Of a DNA stretch of 36,902 nt, positions 16,307 through 23,890 are shown in pieces. Below the pieces are notes generated by a model, which was not told where the DNA came from, did no database searches, and worked only from the letters and a program-made list of their open reading frames with translations. Position numbers and translations under genes: made by a program. Within the stretch, counting starts at the first letter, position 1. Each line of letters begins with the position of its first letter. Origin of the DNA: Candidatus Poribacteria bacterium (lineage in GTDB: Bacteria; Poribacteria; WGA-4E; GCA-2687025). Location: NCBI GenBank assembly GCA_016866785.1, contig VGLH01000026.1, forward strand, positions 1 to 36,902, in the 5' to 3' direction.

Positions 16307-17293
16307 GTGGAAGGCGGAGGCTCGACGATCGTCGTGACAACGCCCTCGCGACTCCACCTCGGCTTGATCGATCTGCACGGCGGCGAAGGACGGGTTGACG
16401 GCAGTGTAGGACTCGCCCTGTCGGAGCCTTGCTTCGAGCTTCGGCTCACGCGCTCGCAGACCGTTCGGATCGACGCAGACCCGATCTACCATCCGCGCAT
16501 CGGAGCTGTCGTCGCTCGCGCCCGGGAACGTTGGGGCATCGGACCGGCAGCCGTCCGAGTCATCCAGTCGATTCCATCCCATGCCGGGCTCGGGTCGGGA
16601 ACCCAGTTGACATTGGGCGTTCTCGCCGCTCTCTCGGAGCTCAATGGCGTCGGAGCCACGCACGACGACATCGTCGCGCTGTCGGGGCGAGGCGGCACGT
16701 CGGGCATCGGCGCTCACGCGTTCTGTGCCGGCGGATTCCTGATCGACGGCGGTCACCGGTTCCCCCAGTCCAAGGCGACGTTCCTGCCGTCGGCGGCGTC
16801 GGCATCGGCGGGATTGGGCCCGCTTCTCTGGCGGCAGGACTTCCCGGCGTGGGATATCGTCATCGCGACTCCTCACGGAAGGCACGTGTCGGGCGAGGAG
16901 GAGATTCGGCTGTTCCAGACGCTGTGTCCGATCCCCGAAGCGGATGTCGGAGCGGCGTGCCGAAGCCTGGTCATGGGGATGATGCCCGCTCTGGTCGAGC
17001 AAGACCTCGCGTCGTTCGGAGCGGCTCTGGAGCGGTTCCAGTCTGTCGGATGGAAGCGGATCGAGATCGACGCCCAAGACGAGCTGGTTCGTGATATGAT
17101 GGGCGCGATGAGATCGCATGGCGGCTGCGGCGTGGCGATGAGCAGTTGGGGTCCGACCGTCGTGGCGTTCACCACGGATGGGCTTCGGCTGGCAGATGTG
17201 GCACGACGATGGCTGTCACGGCGCAACCTTGGAGGAACCGTCGTGGGGACGCGGGCTCGCAACACGGGAGCCACCATCGAGCGACGGGATTGA
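16307..17293 (+). CDS. Beta-ribofuranosylaminobenzene 5'-phosphate synthase-like GHMP protein
   Basis: A 328-aa protein. The N-terminus TPSRLHLGLIDLHG (12-25), then GRVDGSVGLALSEP (28-41), and the GHMP signature PSHAGLGSGTQ (90-100) match beta-RFAP synthase. That enzyme condenses 4-hydroxybenzoate or pABA with PRPP in the first committed step of (tetrahydro)methanopterin synthesis. The C-terminal GGCGVAMSSWGPTVVAF resembles the GHMP C-terminal motif. GTG 16307 is the start: a GAGGTG site lies 8 nt before it and it follows the dehydrogenase stop by 2 nt. The longer open frame to 16085 runs through the dehydrogenase. In bacteria this enzyme marks methylotrophs and some Planctomycetes. Without other mch, ftr or mptG-neighbour genes here, the exact reaction is inferred from family resemblance. 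Confidence 0.75.
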   Translation: MEGGGSTIVVTTPSRLHLGLIDLHGGEGRVDGSVGLALSEPCFELRLTRSQTVRIDADPIYHPRIGAVVARARERWGIGPAAVRVIQSIPSHAGLGSGTQLTLGVLAALSELNGVGATHDDIVALSGRGGTSGIGAHAFCAGGFLIDGGHRFPQSKATFLPSAASASAGLGPLLWRQDFPAWDIVIATPHGRHVSGEEEIRLFQTLCPIPEADVGAACRSLVMGMMPALVEQDLASFGAALERFQSVGWKRIEIDAQDELVRDMMGAMRSHGGCGVAMSSWGPTVVAFTTDGLRLADVARRWLSRRNLGGTVVGTRARNTGATIERRD

Positions 17294-17332
17294 GATCTGC
17301 TGGATCGCCGTCGAATGTGGGGTGGGATCGCA

Positions 17333-18226
17333 ATGGATACGCTGTTCGTCCCAGAAACCGTGCCGGAGGAATGGGCGGCGCTCGCCGACCGAGCGACGCA
17401 AGGCGGTGGCGTGTTCGTGCTGATTGCCGGCATGGATTCTGGCAAGAGCACGCTCGGGCGGTACCTAGCGCGCGCCGCGCTAGCCAGGCAGCTCATTGTC
17501 GGCTTCATCGATTCCGACATAGGCCAATCCGTGATCGGGCCCCCGACGACGATCGGCCTCAAGATTCTACAGGAATCGACGGACGAGCTCAGCGCCGCCC
17601 CGGACGCGCTCTACTTCGTCGGCGCCACGTCGCCTGCGAATGTGCGAATCGAAATGGTCGTCGGAACAAGACGCCTTGCGGACTTCGCGCGCCGGCGGGG
17701 AGTGGACGTGCTCATCGTCGACACGACGGGTCTCGTCGAGGGCTCTTCCGGCTACCTGCTCAAGGCGCACAAGATCGAGTGCCTCCGTCCCGCGCAGGTG
17801 GTGGCGATCGAGCCGTCCCCGGAGTCCGACACGCTCCGGCATATTCTCGACGCGTTCGAGGGGCAGTCGGATATCGTGATCCATCGGCTGGCACGTCGTC
17901 CAGAGGCGCAACGCCGAAACCCGAATGTCAGACGAAGTTTCCGGGACGAGAAGCTGCGGGAATACTTCTCGAACGCGACCGAGTTCACTTTGCCCGCCAG
18001 CAGCGTCGTGATGAGTGGAGAGGCGCTGACCCAGGACAACCACGAGCCCAGCCGCTTCAAGGACGTCCTGATCGCCTTCCTCGACCGTCGCGGCTTTGCG
18101 TCGGGCCTCGGCATCCTACGCGAGTGGGACGCCGCGAAGGAAACGCTGCGCGTGCTGGCTCCGGCTGATTTCACGGGCAGTGGGCTGCGGATACGCGTCA
18201 GCCTGTTCCACCCTTACCAGCCGTAG
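17333..18226 (+). CDS. Clp1/Grc3-like polynucleotide 5'-hydroxyl kinase
   Basis: A 297-aa P-loop protein. The Walker A is GMDSGKST (33-40). It is followed by the family-specific FIDSDIGQS (59-66) with the GPPTTIGL segment, then LIVDTTGLVEGSSGYLLK (127-144), which holds the Walker B/switch region. This order matches CLP1_P domains, which phosphorylate 5'-OH ends of RNA or DNA in eukaryotic and archaeal tRNA or rRNA processing; bacterial members are poorly studied. The C-terminal 90 residues differ from Clp1's C-terminal domain. ATG 17333 follows GGGGTGGG and is preferred over ATG 17315. It is the last gene of the operon. Its 3' end overlaps the convergent nucleotidyltransferase gene by 13 bp. 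Substrate and partner enzymes are not evident. Confidence 0.8.
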   Translation: MDTLFVPETVPEEWAALADRATQGGGVFVLIAGMDSGKSTLGRYLARAALARQLIVGFIDSDIGQSVIGPPTTIGLKILQESTDELSAAPDALYFVGATSPANVRIEMVVGTRRLADFARRRGVDVLIVDTTGLVEGSSGYLLKAHKIECLRPAQVVAIEPSPESDTLRHILDAFEGQSDIVIHRLARRPEAQRRNPNVRRSFRDEKLREYFSNATEFTLPASSVVMSGEALTQDNHEPSRFKDVLIAFLDRRGFASGLGILREWDAAKETLRVLAPADFTGSGLRIRVSLFHPYQP

Positions 18227-19593
18227 CGGCTCGGGCCCCACGGCTTGGTGATGAGTTCCTGCTTGGCGAGGAGCAGTGTTCCGCTGGGCACGTCCTCGTA
18301 GCAGATGACGCCGGGACCCACACACGAATACGAACCCACCTTGACGCCTGGCATGAGCATCGCGTTCACGCCGGTTCGACAGAAGTCGCCCATGTAGGTG
18401 GCGTCTGCCCCATGTGAGGGCGTCTCCGTGCGTCCGCCGATCCGATGGGGCGTGTCCCGGTCGTCGAACCGCAGCGTGCCGCAGACGCTCGCAGCGCCGA
18501 TGTCCGTCGCCTCGCCGAACACGCCGGACATCTCGCAGTAGTGGTACAGATACACCTTGTCGAACAGCACGCCGCTGAACTCCGCCCCATGTCCGATGAT
18601 GCACCGGTTGCCGACCACGGATCGACCGCCGACGTCGCAGTAGTCGCTGATGCGGCAGTGGTTCCCGATGACGAAACCACCGTGGAGGATCGCCCCGTTG
18701 GTGATCTGGCAGTTGCCCCCGACGATGGCGTTGCCTCGCAGCACGACGCGCTTGCCGATGGTCGTGTTAGACCCGACGACCACGTGCCCGGTGATGTCGG
18801 CTCCATCGGAGATGCGCGCTCCGTCGGCGACCACGTCCGTATGGAGCTGACTGGTGAGATGCTCGACCATGCGGGCGTTGGCTTCCAGGACATGCCACGG
18901 CTTGTCGATATCGACGAAGAATCCCATCGTCTCCGACGCGAACACGTCCACATGATCGTCGATGAGAACCTGGATCGAGCCGGCGACTTCCGATTCTGCG
19001 GGCGGCATGCCTCCCACGTCGACGCGCGTCGCGATGCCCGGGTTGCGCGCAAGCGCCGGCAATGCGTGAGCCTGAAACGCGTACACGCCGCACAGGCGGT
19101 GCGAACCGCCTCGCGGGTGACCGGTCACCTGGGTGACGAGCCCGCCTGAGGTCGCAGCACAGATCCAGCTCCCGGGCTCCTCCTCGCCGAGTCGGTTCAG
19201 CAGAACACCGGCTAGAGCGCCGCTGTTCCCGAACTCGGTGACGAAGCGCCGGAGGTCCTCCGTCGTCAGCACGATGTCGCCGTAGACGACGAGCAGCGGC
19301 TCGCGTTCCGCGCAGGTTTCAGCGGCGGCGTACGCGGCGGCGGCGGTTCCATCGAGCGTCGTCTGCGTGACGAAGCGCACACCAGGCAGGTCCGCCGTCG
19401 CGCCCATCACCTGCTGCTTCCGATGCCCGACGGCGACGACGATCTCCGTCACACCGATCTCGATCAGGCTGAGGCATAGCCGTCGCACTGCCGGAACGTT
19501 GGCAATCGGCAGTACGCACTTCTGGCGCACGTCTCCGTACGGGAAGCACTTGCTGCCGCGACCCGCCGCGAGCACGATGGCTCGTCGAATCAT
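18214..19593 (-). CDS. Sugar-nucleotidyltransferase with left-handed beta-helix (GlmU-like)
   Basis: A 459-aa protein. Residues 1-240 form an NTP-transferase domain that begins AIVLAAGRGSKCFPYGDVRQ and has the KCVLPIANVPAVRRL lysine segment and a VYGDIVLT metal aspartate. Residues 255-430 are hexapeptide repeats (IGKRVVLRGNAIVGGNCQI, VGNRCIIGHGAEF, VKVGSYSCVGPGVI) of a left-handed beta-helix. This is the two-domain GlmU/GlgC-like layout: nucleotide activation of a sugar-1-phosphate plus an acyl- or oligomer-forming helix. The signature loop reads GRGSKCFPY instead of the usual GxGTRLxP, and a bulky loop with HYCEMSGVFGEATDIG interrupts the helix. It follows alanine racemase by 15 nt, so a cell-wall or envelope-sugar role is plausible. 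It is convergent with the Clp1-like gene. Substrate unknown. Confidence 0.82.
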   Translation of the reverse strand: MIRRAIVLAAGRGSKCFPYGDVRQKCVLPIANVPAVRRLCLSLIEIGVTEIVVAVGHRKQQVMGATADLPGVRFVTQTTLDGTAAAAYAAAETCAEREPLLVVYGDIVLTTEDLRRFVTEFGNSGALAGVLLNRLGEEEPGSWICAATSGGLVTQVTGHPRGGSHRLCGVYAFQAHALPALARNPGIATRVDVGGMPPAESEVAGSIQVLIDDHVDVFASETMGFFVDIDKPWHVLEANARMVEHLTSQLHTDVVADGARISDGADITGHVVVGSNTTIGKRVVLRGNAIVGGNCQITNGAILHGGFVIGNHCRISDYCDVGGRSVVGNRCIIGHGAEFSGVLFDKVYLYHYCEMSGVFGEATDIGAASVCGTLRFDDRDTPHRIGGRTETPSHGADATYMGDFCRTGVNAMLMPGVKVGSYSCVGPGVICYEDVPSGTLLLAKQELITKPWGPSRYGW

Positions 19594-19608
19594 GTCTGTT
19601 CCCGTCGA

Positions 19609-20703
19609 TCAGGAGGTATAGAGCCGCTTGACGCGCCTACCCAGTCCAGTGAGCACGTCGTAGGAGATGGTGTCGCCCCACGCCGCCAGTTCGTCAGCGG
19701 AGATGCAACCGTCGCCGTCGCGACCGATGAGCGTCGCTGTATCGCCGTACGACGTATCCGGGATGTCGGTCACATCGCAGACAATGGTGTCCATACATAC
19801 AGAGCCCAGGATGGGAGCGCGCCGACCTCGGATCAGCACGGATCCGCGATTGGACGCGACACGCGGATAGCCGTCCGTGTAGCCCACCGAGACGGTCGCG
19901 ATGCGCCTGGCGGTTTGAGCGATGAAGCGGCGGTTGTAGGACACCGACTCGCCGGCAGCCAGGTCTGCGACGCGGCATACCCGAGCTCGCCAGGTCAACG
20001 CCGGCGACAACGCAATGGGATGAGCTGACTCGGCGCTAGGATAGACTCCATACAGACCGATCCCGATGCGCGACGCATCGAAGCGCATCTCCGGGAAGTT
20101 CAGCGCGGTTGCCGTGTTGCCGACGTGCCGCAGCAAGCCGGGTCGCGCGTGTCTGGAAGCCACGTCGAGGAAGCGGCGCCGTTGCACGTCGGTGAACGGA
20201 TCGTCGGGCTCGTCGGCGCTGGCGAAGTGCGTCCACAGCCCCGCCAGGGCGATGGACGCGTTCGAATCGCAGACGCTGATGAGCTCGGCGACCTGATCGG
20301 GCGCGGCTCCATAACGGTTCATTCCCGTGTTGACCTTGACATGCACCCGCGCGACGCGGCGAGCCCGAGTCGCCGCATCTGCGACGAGGCAAAGCTCCTC
20401 ACGCGAGGAGATGGTGATGGACGCATCGACAGCGATCGCCGGTTCCGCCGCATCGGGCGTCAGCGAGTAGAGCAGCAGGATCGGTTGCTCGACGCCTGAG
20501 TCGCGGAGCTCGGCAGCCTCTTCGGGCGACGCGACGGCGTAAGCGTCGGCAAGAGAGCCGAGGGCGCCAGACACACGAACGGCGCCGTGTCCGTAGCCGT
20601 CCGCCTTGATGACGGCGATGAGCGCAGACCCTTGCAGAAGGCTGCGGAACGCTCTCGCGTTCGCCCGGATCGCCGACAGATCGACTTCCGCCCACGTTCT
20701 CAT
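19609..20703 (-). CDS. alr: Alanine racemase
   Basis: A 364-aa PLP enzyme of the fold-III family. The Schiff-base lysine is K33 in VIKADGYGHG, the second catalytic base is the tyrosine in GESVSYNRRF, and the conserved KVNTGMNRYG, WTHFASAD and SVCMDTIVCDV motifs are present. It interconverts L- and D-alanine for peptidoglycan. Start ATG 20703 (MRTWAEVDLSAI) has GAGG upstream; the longer open frame to 21117 would add a non-homologous tail antisense to the peroxiredoxin gene. The length is standard for the family. It heads a two-gene unit with the GlmU-like gene and is divergent from the peroxiredoxin gene. Confidence 0.95.
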   Translation of the reverse strand: MRTWAEVDLSAIRANARAFRSLLQGSALIAVIKADGYGHGAVRVSGALGSLADAYAVASPEEAAELRDSGVEQPILLLYSLTPDAAEPAIAVDASITISSREELCLVADAATRARRVARVHVKVNTGMNRYGAAPDQVAELISVCDSNASIALAGLWTHFASADEPDDPFTDVQRRRFLDVASRHARPGLLRHVGNTATALNFPEMRFDASRIGIGLYGVYPSAESAHPIALSPALTWRARVCRVADLAAGESVSYNRRFIAQTARRIATVSVGYTDGYPRVASNRGSVLIRGRRAPILGSVCMDTIVCDVTDIPDTSYGDTATLIGRDGDGCISADELAAWGDTISYDVLTGLGRRVKRLYTS

Positions 20704-20755
20704 TCCCGGCCTCGTTGGCTTCCTGCAAGCAAGAACGGCAAATTCGACGACTGTG

Positions 20756-20784
20756 TTCCAGATGGGTGCCGGGAGTGATAGACT
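20756..20784 (+). promoter_or_regulatory. Possible promoter of the selenoprotein-like peroxiredoxin gene
   Basis: TTCCAG (20756-20761) and TAGACT (20779-20784) are 17 bp apart. The -10 matches the strong promoter at 14505-14510, but the -35 is poor, which would suit activator-dependent expression. The region 20704-20875 is otherwise unassigned and must also hold the alr promoter. Confidence 0.35.
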
Positions 20785-20875
20785 GTGCGAACTACTTGCA
20801 CAAACGCCGAGCCAGCCGATGGTCTTCGGTGGCTTGGCGAGTAAGCCTTGGTTTGTCATGGACAGGGAGGCGCTG

Positions 20876-21601
20876 ATGCGATCCGCTCGGCGACACCGGA
20901 TACTGCCGTGGGTGAGTGTGATCGGATTGGTGTTAGCCGTCGTGTCGGTTGGCGGCTGCGCCGGCAAGAAGGTCGTGCCCGTCGTGCACGAAGGGACGTC
21001 GGCTTCGGTTGAGCCGGCTGAGGCGACCGCCGATCCGTCGGTGCCCCTCTCGCACACCGAGACGCCAGCCGTCGCGCAACGTGAAGACGTTGTCGAGACT
21101 ATTGCGGTTGTTGGCAACGAGGTGGGACAACGGGCGCCCGAATTCGCGCTACGGAACGCCGCAGGGGAACCGGTGAGCCTTTCGGACTACGGAGGGAAAC
21201 CCCTCGTGGTGGTCTTCTACCGTGGATTCTGGTGAGGGATCTGCATGGAGCAGCTCGGCGAGCTGCAAGAAGCGTTGCCGCGTATCGCAGGCGAAGGAGC
21301 GAACCTCATCGCGATCGCTGTGGATAGTCCATCCCAGAACAAGAAGGTGATGGCTGACCACAAGCTCGCGTATCCCGTGCTCAGCGATCCGAAGAGGAAG
21401 GCGGTCGTTGCCTACGGTGTGCTCGACCCGGAGAGTAACCCGTTCACGAACCCCGGGTCCCACGCCAACATCGCGCGACCTGCTACGTTCGTCATCGATG
21501 GGGGGGGCGTCATCCGATGGAAGCACGTCGGAACGAGCACCAGCGACCGTCCGAGCGTGGCGACCATCATCTCTCAACTGAGGTCGGTCGCCGGGATATA
21601 G
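20876..21601 (+). CDS. Peroxiredoxin-like lipoprotein with in-frame UGA (probable selenocysteine)
   Basis: Two collinear same-frame segments join across a single TGA at 21233-21235 into one 241-residue protein. Residues 1-28 are a lipoprotein signal (MRSARRHRILPWVSVIGLVL, lipobox cysteine C28). A Pro/Ala/Thr-rich linker follows. From about residue 80 (VGNEVGQRAPEFALRN) comes an AhpC/TSA thioredoxin fold. The active site reads FYRGFW-UGA-GIC-MEQLGELQ, exactly where family members have FYRGxWCxxC, so UGA replaces the first (peroxidatic) cysteine and gives a UxxC motif with C123. The second half is complete and undamaged to TAG 21601 (PVLSDPKRK, ARPATFVIDGGGVIRWKHVG). GGGAGG 5 nt before ATG 20876 sets the start. 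A hairpin 22 nt past the UGA fits a bacterial SECIS. A Sec role is inferred; a pseudogene or sequencing error in one codon is the alternative. It probably detoxifies peroxides in the envelope. Confidence 0.75.
21250..21266 (+). promoter_or_regulatory. Candidate bacterial SECIS hairpin
   Basis: A 7-bp perfect stem (21250-21256 with 21260-21266) closes a GGC loop. The loop starts 22 nt after the UGA, within the usual 16-37 nt window, and G occupies the first loop positions, as SelB-binding elements require. It lies inside the coding sequence for EQLGELQ, so part of the self-complementarity could come from codon choice. Confidence 0.6.
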
Positions 21602-21608
21602 CCGCCGG

Positions 21609-22829
21609 CTACCGACGGATGCCGGCTTCTCGCAGCAGCATTCCGTTCGCGGCTCGGAGGGTGTACGAGATCGTGTCGCTCGGATGCCCGTGCTCTGTCC
21701 GCACATCCGCCGGGAACCAGATCCGTCCGGCGCGGACCGTCGCCCAAGTCGTCAGGCGCTGGGAACCCACCTCACGAATGCCATGGGTATCGAAGAACTC
21801 GAACTCGCCTTCATCGAGGTCGAATACGGCGACGTCTGCGACGCGTCCCGGGACCAGAGCCCCGATCTCCCCCTCTCGACCAATCGCCTTCGCCGGGGCG
21901 GCGGTCACTCGGTCGATGACGTCGCGCAGCGACATGCCCATGTTGAGGAATTTCGAGGCGGTAGTTGGCATGTCGAACACGGGTCCTTCGACGCTGATGC
22001 TGTGCAGATCGCTGCTGATAACATCGGGCAGGAACCCGGACTCGATGGCGCGTCTGCCCGTCGGGTAGTGGAAGCTGCCGCTGCCATGTCCGACATCGAA
22101 CAGCACGCCAGCTTGTCTGGCGTCGTGGACTTCGGGCAGGAAGCTCCCGCGATCATCCAGGATCGAGTCGCCACGTCCGTGAAAGCAATGCGTGACGATG
22201 TCGCCTGGTCGGAGCAGACCCAACACGTCCGGCAGAGGGACGCCGGCTCCGATGTGGACCATGACGCGCGTTCCAGCGGCTTCGGCGGCGGCGATTGCCA
22301 GGCGCAGAGGTTTGACGCCGTTCGTCCCGACCTGCGACGCTCCTTGCCGCACCTTCACGCCGGTCGTGATTGCCGCGTGCTCGTCAATCGTCTGCGCCGT
22401 ATACTCGACGGAGGCGTAGCGCAGGTCCTCCATCTCCCCGACTAGCGCATACGTGAGACCGATGCCGGAGATGTGGACGAACGACAGCACGCGCGTATGC
22501 GAGCCTTCGACGATCCACTTCCGAAACGCCGGGAAGTTCGCCCATCCGGGCGAACCCGCGTCCACGATGGTCGTGACGCCGGATGCCAGGCAGAGCGGGT
22601 CGGGCAGGATGCCCCACGTGGTCACCCCCCAGTAAGTGTGGGCGTGGATGTCCACCCAGCCAGGCGTGACGATCTTGTCGCGAACGTCCAGCGACTCGCG
22701 GCACGCCAGTCCACTCAAGTCTCGCTCGATGGAATGGATCCGTCCGTTTGAGATTGCGACGTCACGCACGCCGTCCAAGCCGCTCGACGGGTCGATCACG
22801 CGTCCACCACGGATCAGCAGATCGAGCAT
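21609..22829 (-). CDS. Metal-dependent amidohydrolase (dihydroorotase/deacetylase-like)
   Basis: A 406-aa amidohydrolase-superfamily protein. Ligands are H62 and H64 in VDIHAHTYWG, a probable carboxylated lysine K159 in TTGVKVRQ, H192 (MVHIG), H214 (VTHCFHG) and D274 (ISSDLHS). This is the binuclear site of the amidohydrolase/deacetylase group related to EF_0837-type enzymes and dihydroorotase. It would hydrolyse an amide or cyclic amide; the substrate is unknown. It starts at ATG 22829 with AAGGAGG 8 nt upstream. A hairpin terminator separates it from the transketolase genes, so it may have its own promoter or depend on read-through. It is tail to tail with the peroxiredoxin gene (7 bp). Confidence 0.87.
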   Translation of the reverse strand: MLDLLIRGGRVIDPSSGLDGVRDVAISNGRIHSIERDLSGLACRESLDVRDKIVTPGWVDIHAHTYWGVTTWGILPDPLCLASGVTTIVDAGSPGWANFPAFRKWIVEGSHTRVLSFVHISGIGLTYALVGEMEDLRYASVEYTAQTIDEHAAITTGVKVRQGASQVGTNGVKPLRLAIAAAEAAGTRVMVHIGAGVPLPDVLGLLRPGDIVTHCFHGRGDSILDDRGSFLPEVHDARQAGVLFDVGHGSGSFHYPTGRRAIESGFLPDVISSDLHSISVEGPVFDMPTTASKFLNMGMSLRDVIDRVTAAPAKAIGREGEIGALVPGRVADVAVFDLDEGEFEFFDTHGIREVGSQRLTTWATVRAGRIWFPADVRTEHGHPSDTISYTLRAANGMLLREAGIRR

Positions 22830-22877
22830 CGGGTTCCCTCCTTATGGTGTCTGAGCGGTCGGCATTCGGCGCGGAAA

Positions 22878-22902
22878 CGGCGCGCCAGGTATGGGCGCGC
22901 CG
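22878..22902 (-). terminator. Intrinsic terminator after the split transketolase genes
   Basis: A 9-bp perfect GC-rich stem (22878-22886 with 22894-22902) closes a 7-nt loop. Read on minus it is followed by TTT. It lies 31 nt past the stop of the transketolase C-terminal subunit. Confidence 0.7.
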
Positions 22903-22933
22903 TCGAAGTGCCAGTGATGTCGAACCGGTGCGG

Positions 22934-23884
22934 TCACGCCTTCCGAGCGATCACCTTCTCCACGGCGCGGACGATGTCCGCTGCGACCAGTCCGTAGCGC
23001 TCCAGCAGCTCGCGTGGCGTGCCGGACTCGGCATAGGTGTCCTGAATACCCACAAACTCGATGGGAACCGGTCGCGTGACGGCAGCCGCCTGAGCGACCA
23101 TCGAGCCCAACCCCCCGATGACGGAGTGCTCCTCGGCAGTGACGATTGCGCCCGTGTCACGCGCCGCTGCGGCGACCGCGTCGATGTCGAGCGGCTTCAC
23201 CGTGTGCATATCGATCACGCGGACGCTGATGCCACGGGGTTCGAGAATGTCTGCGGCGTCCAGCGCTTCCGCAACCTGAAGGCCATTGGCGATGACCGTT
23301 GCATCGCTGCCGTCGCGGAGCTGGTTCGCCTTTCCCAACGAGAACTTCGCGTCGTCCGCGTAGACGATCGGCACTTTGGGTCTTCCGACGCGGACGTATG
23401 CCGCCCCGGACATCGCGGCGACGGAGTGAAGCAGCGCCTTCGCCGCGACCTGATCGGCGGGGACGCAGACAACGAAGCCCGGCAACGAGCAGGCAAGCGC
23501 GACGTCCTCCACGCTCATCTGCGAGGGACCGTCTTCGCCGATGCTGATTCCGCCGTGCGAGGTCACGACCTTGACGTTGAGACCGGGATACGCCACCGAC
23601 TGTCTCAACTGGTCGAGTCCCTTGCACATCAGGAAGACAGCGAAGCTGCTGATGAAGGGGACCTTGCCCGTCAGAGCTAGTCCGGCTGCTGCTCCGACCA
23701 TGTTCGCCTCGGCGATCCCGAAGTTGAAGAAGCGGTCAGGGTACTTCTCCGCGAACTTGGCGGTTCGCGTCGAGCCGGAGAGGTCCGCATCGAGCACAAC
23801 GACATCAGGGCTGGCGGCTCCCAGCTCCAGTAGGACCTTGCCGTAGGTGTCGCGCGTCGCTTCGCCCATCGGACGAGGATTCAT
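22934..23884 (-). CDS. Transketolase, C-terminal subunit
   Basis: A 316-aa protein containing the pyrimidine-binding and C-terminal domains of transketolase. Landmarks are DVVVLDADLSGSTRT, FFNFGIAEANMVGAAAGLA (the conserved glutamate that activates TPP), SHGGISIGEDGPSQMSVED and EEHSVIGGLGSMVAQ. It needs the N-terminal subunit encoded 6 nt upstream to form the TPP enzyme. Together they transfer two-carbon ketol units in the pentose phosphate pathway, or act on a related substrate as many split transketolase-like pairs may. The split form is common in Archaea and several deep bacterial lineages. Confidence 0.92.
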   Translation of the reverse strand: MNPRPMGEATRDTYGKVLLELGAASPDVVVLDADLSGSTRTAKFAEKYPDRFFNFGIAEANMVGAAAGLALTGKVPFISSFAVFLMCKGLDQLRQSVAYPGLNVKVVTSHGGISIGEDGPSQMSVEDVALACSLPGFVVCVPADQVAAKALLHSVAAMSGAAYVRVGRPKVPIVYADDAKFSLGKANQLRDGSDATVIANGLQVAEALDAADILEPRGISVRVIDMHTVKPLDIDAVAAAARDTGAIVTAEEHSVIGGLGSMVAQAAAVTRPVPIEFVGIQDTYAESGTPRELLERYGLVAADIVRAVEKVIARKA

Positions 23885-23890
23885 CTTGGG

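Noticed and set aside
20606-21235. A separate short protein ending at the TGA, with a second ORF from ATG 21245
   Set aside because: The two pieces form one peroxiredoxin domain in the same frame, and ATG 21245 has no ribosome binding site and would begin after the active site.
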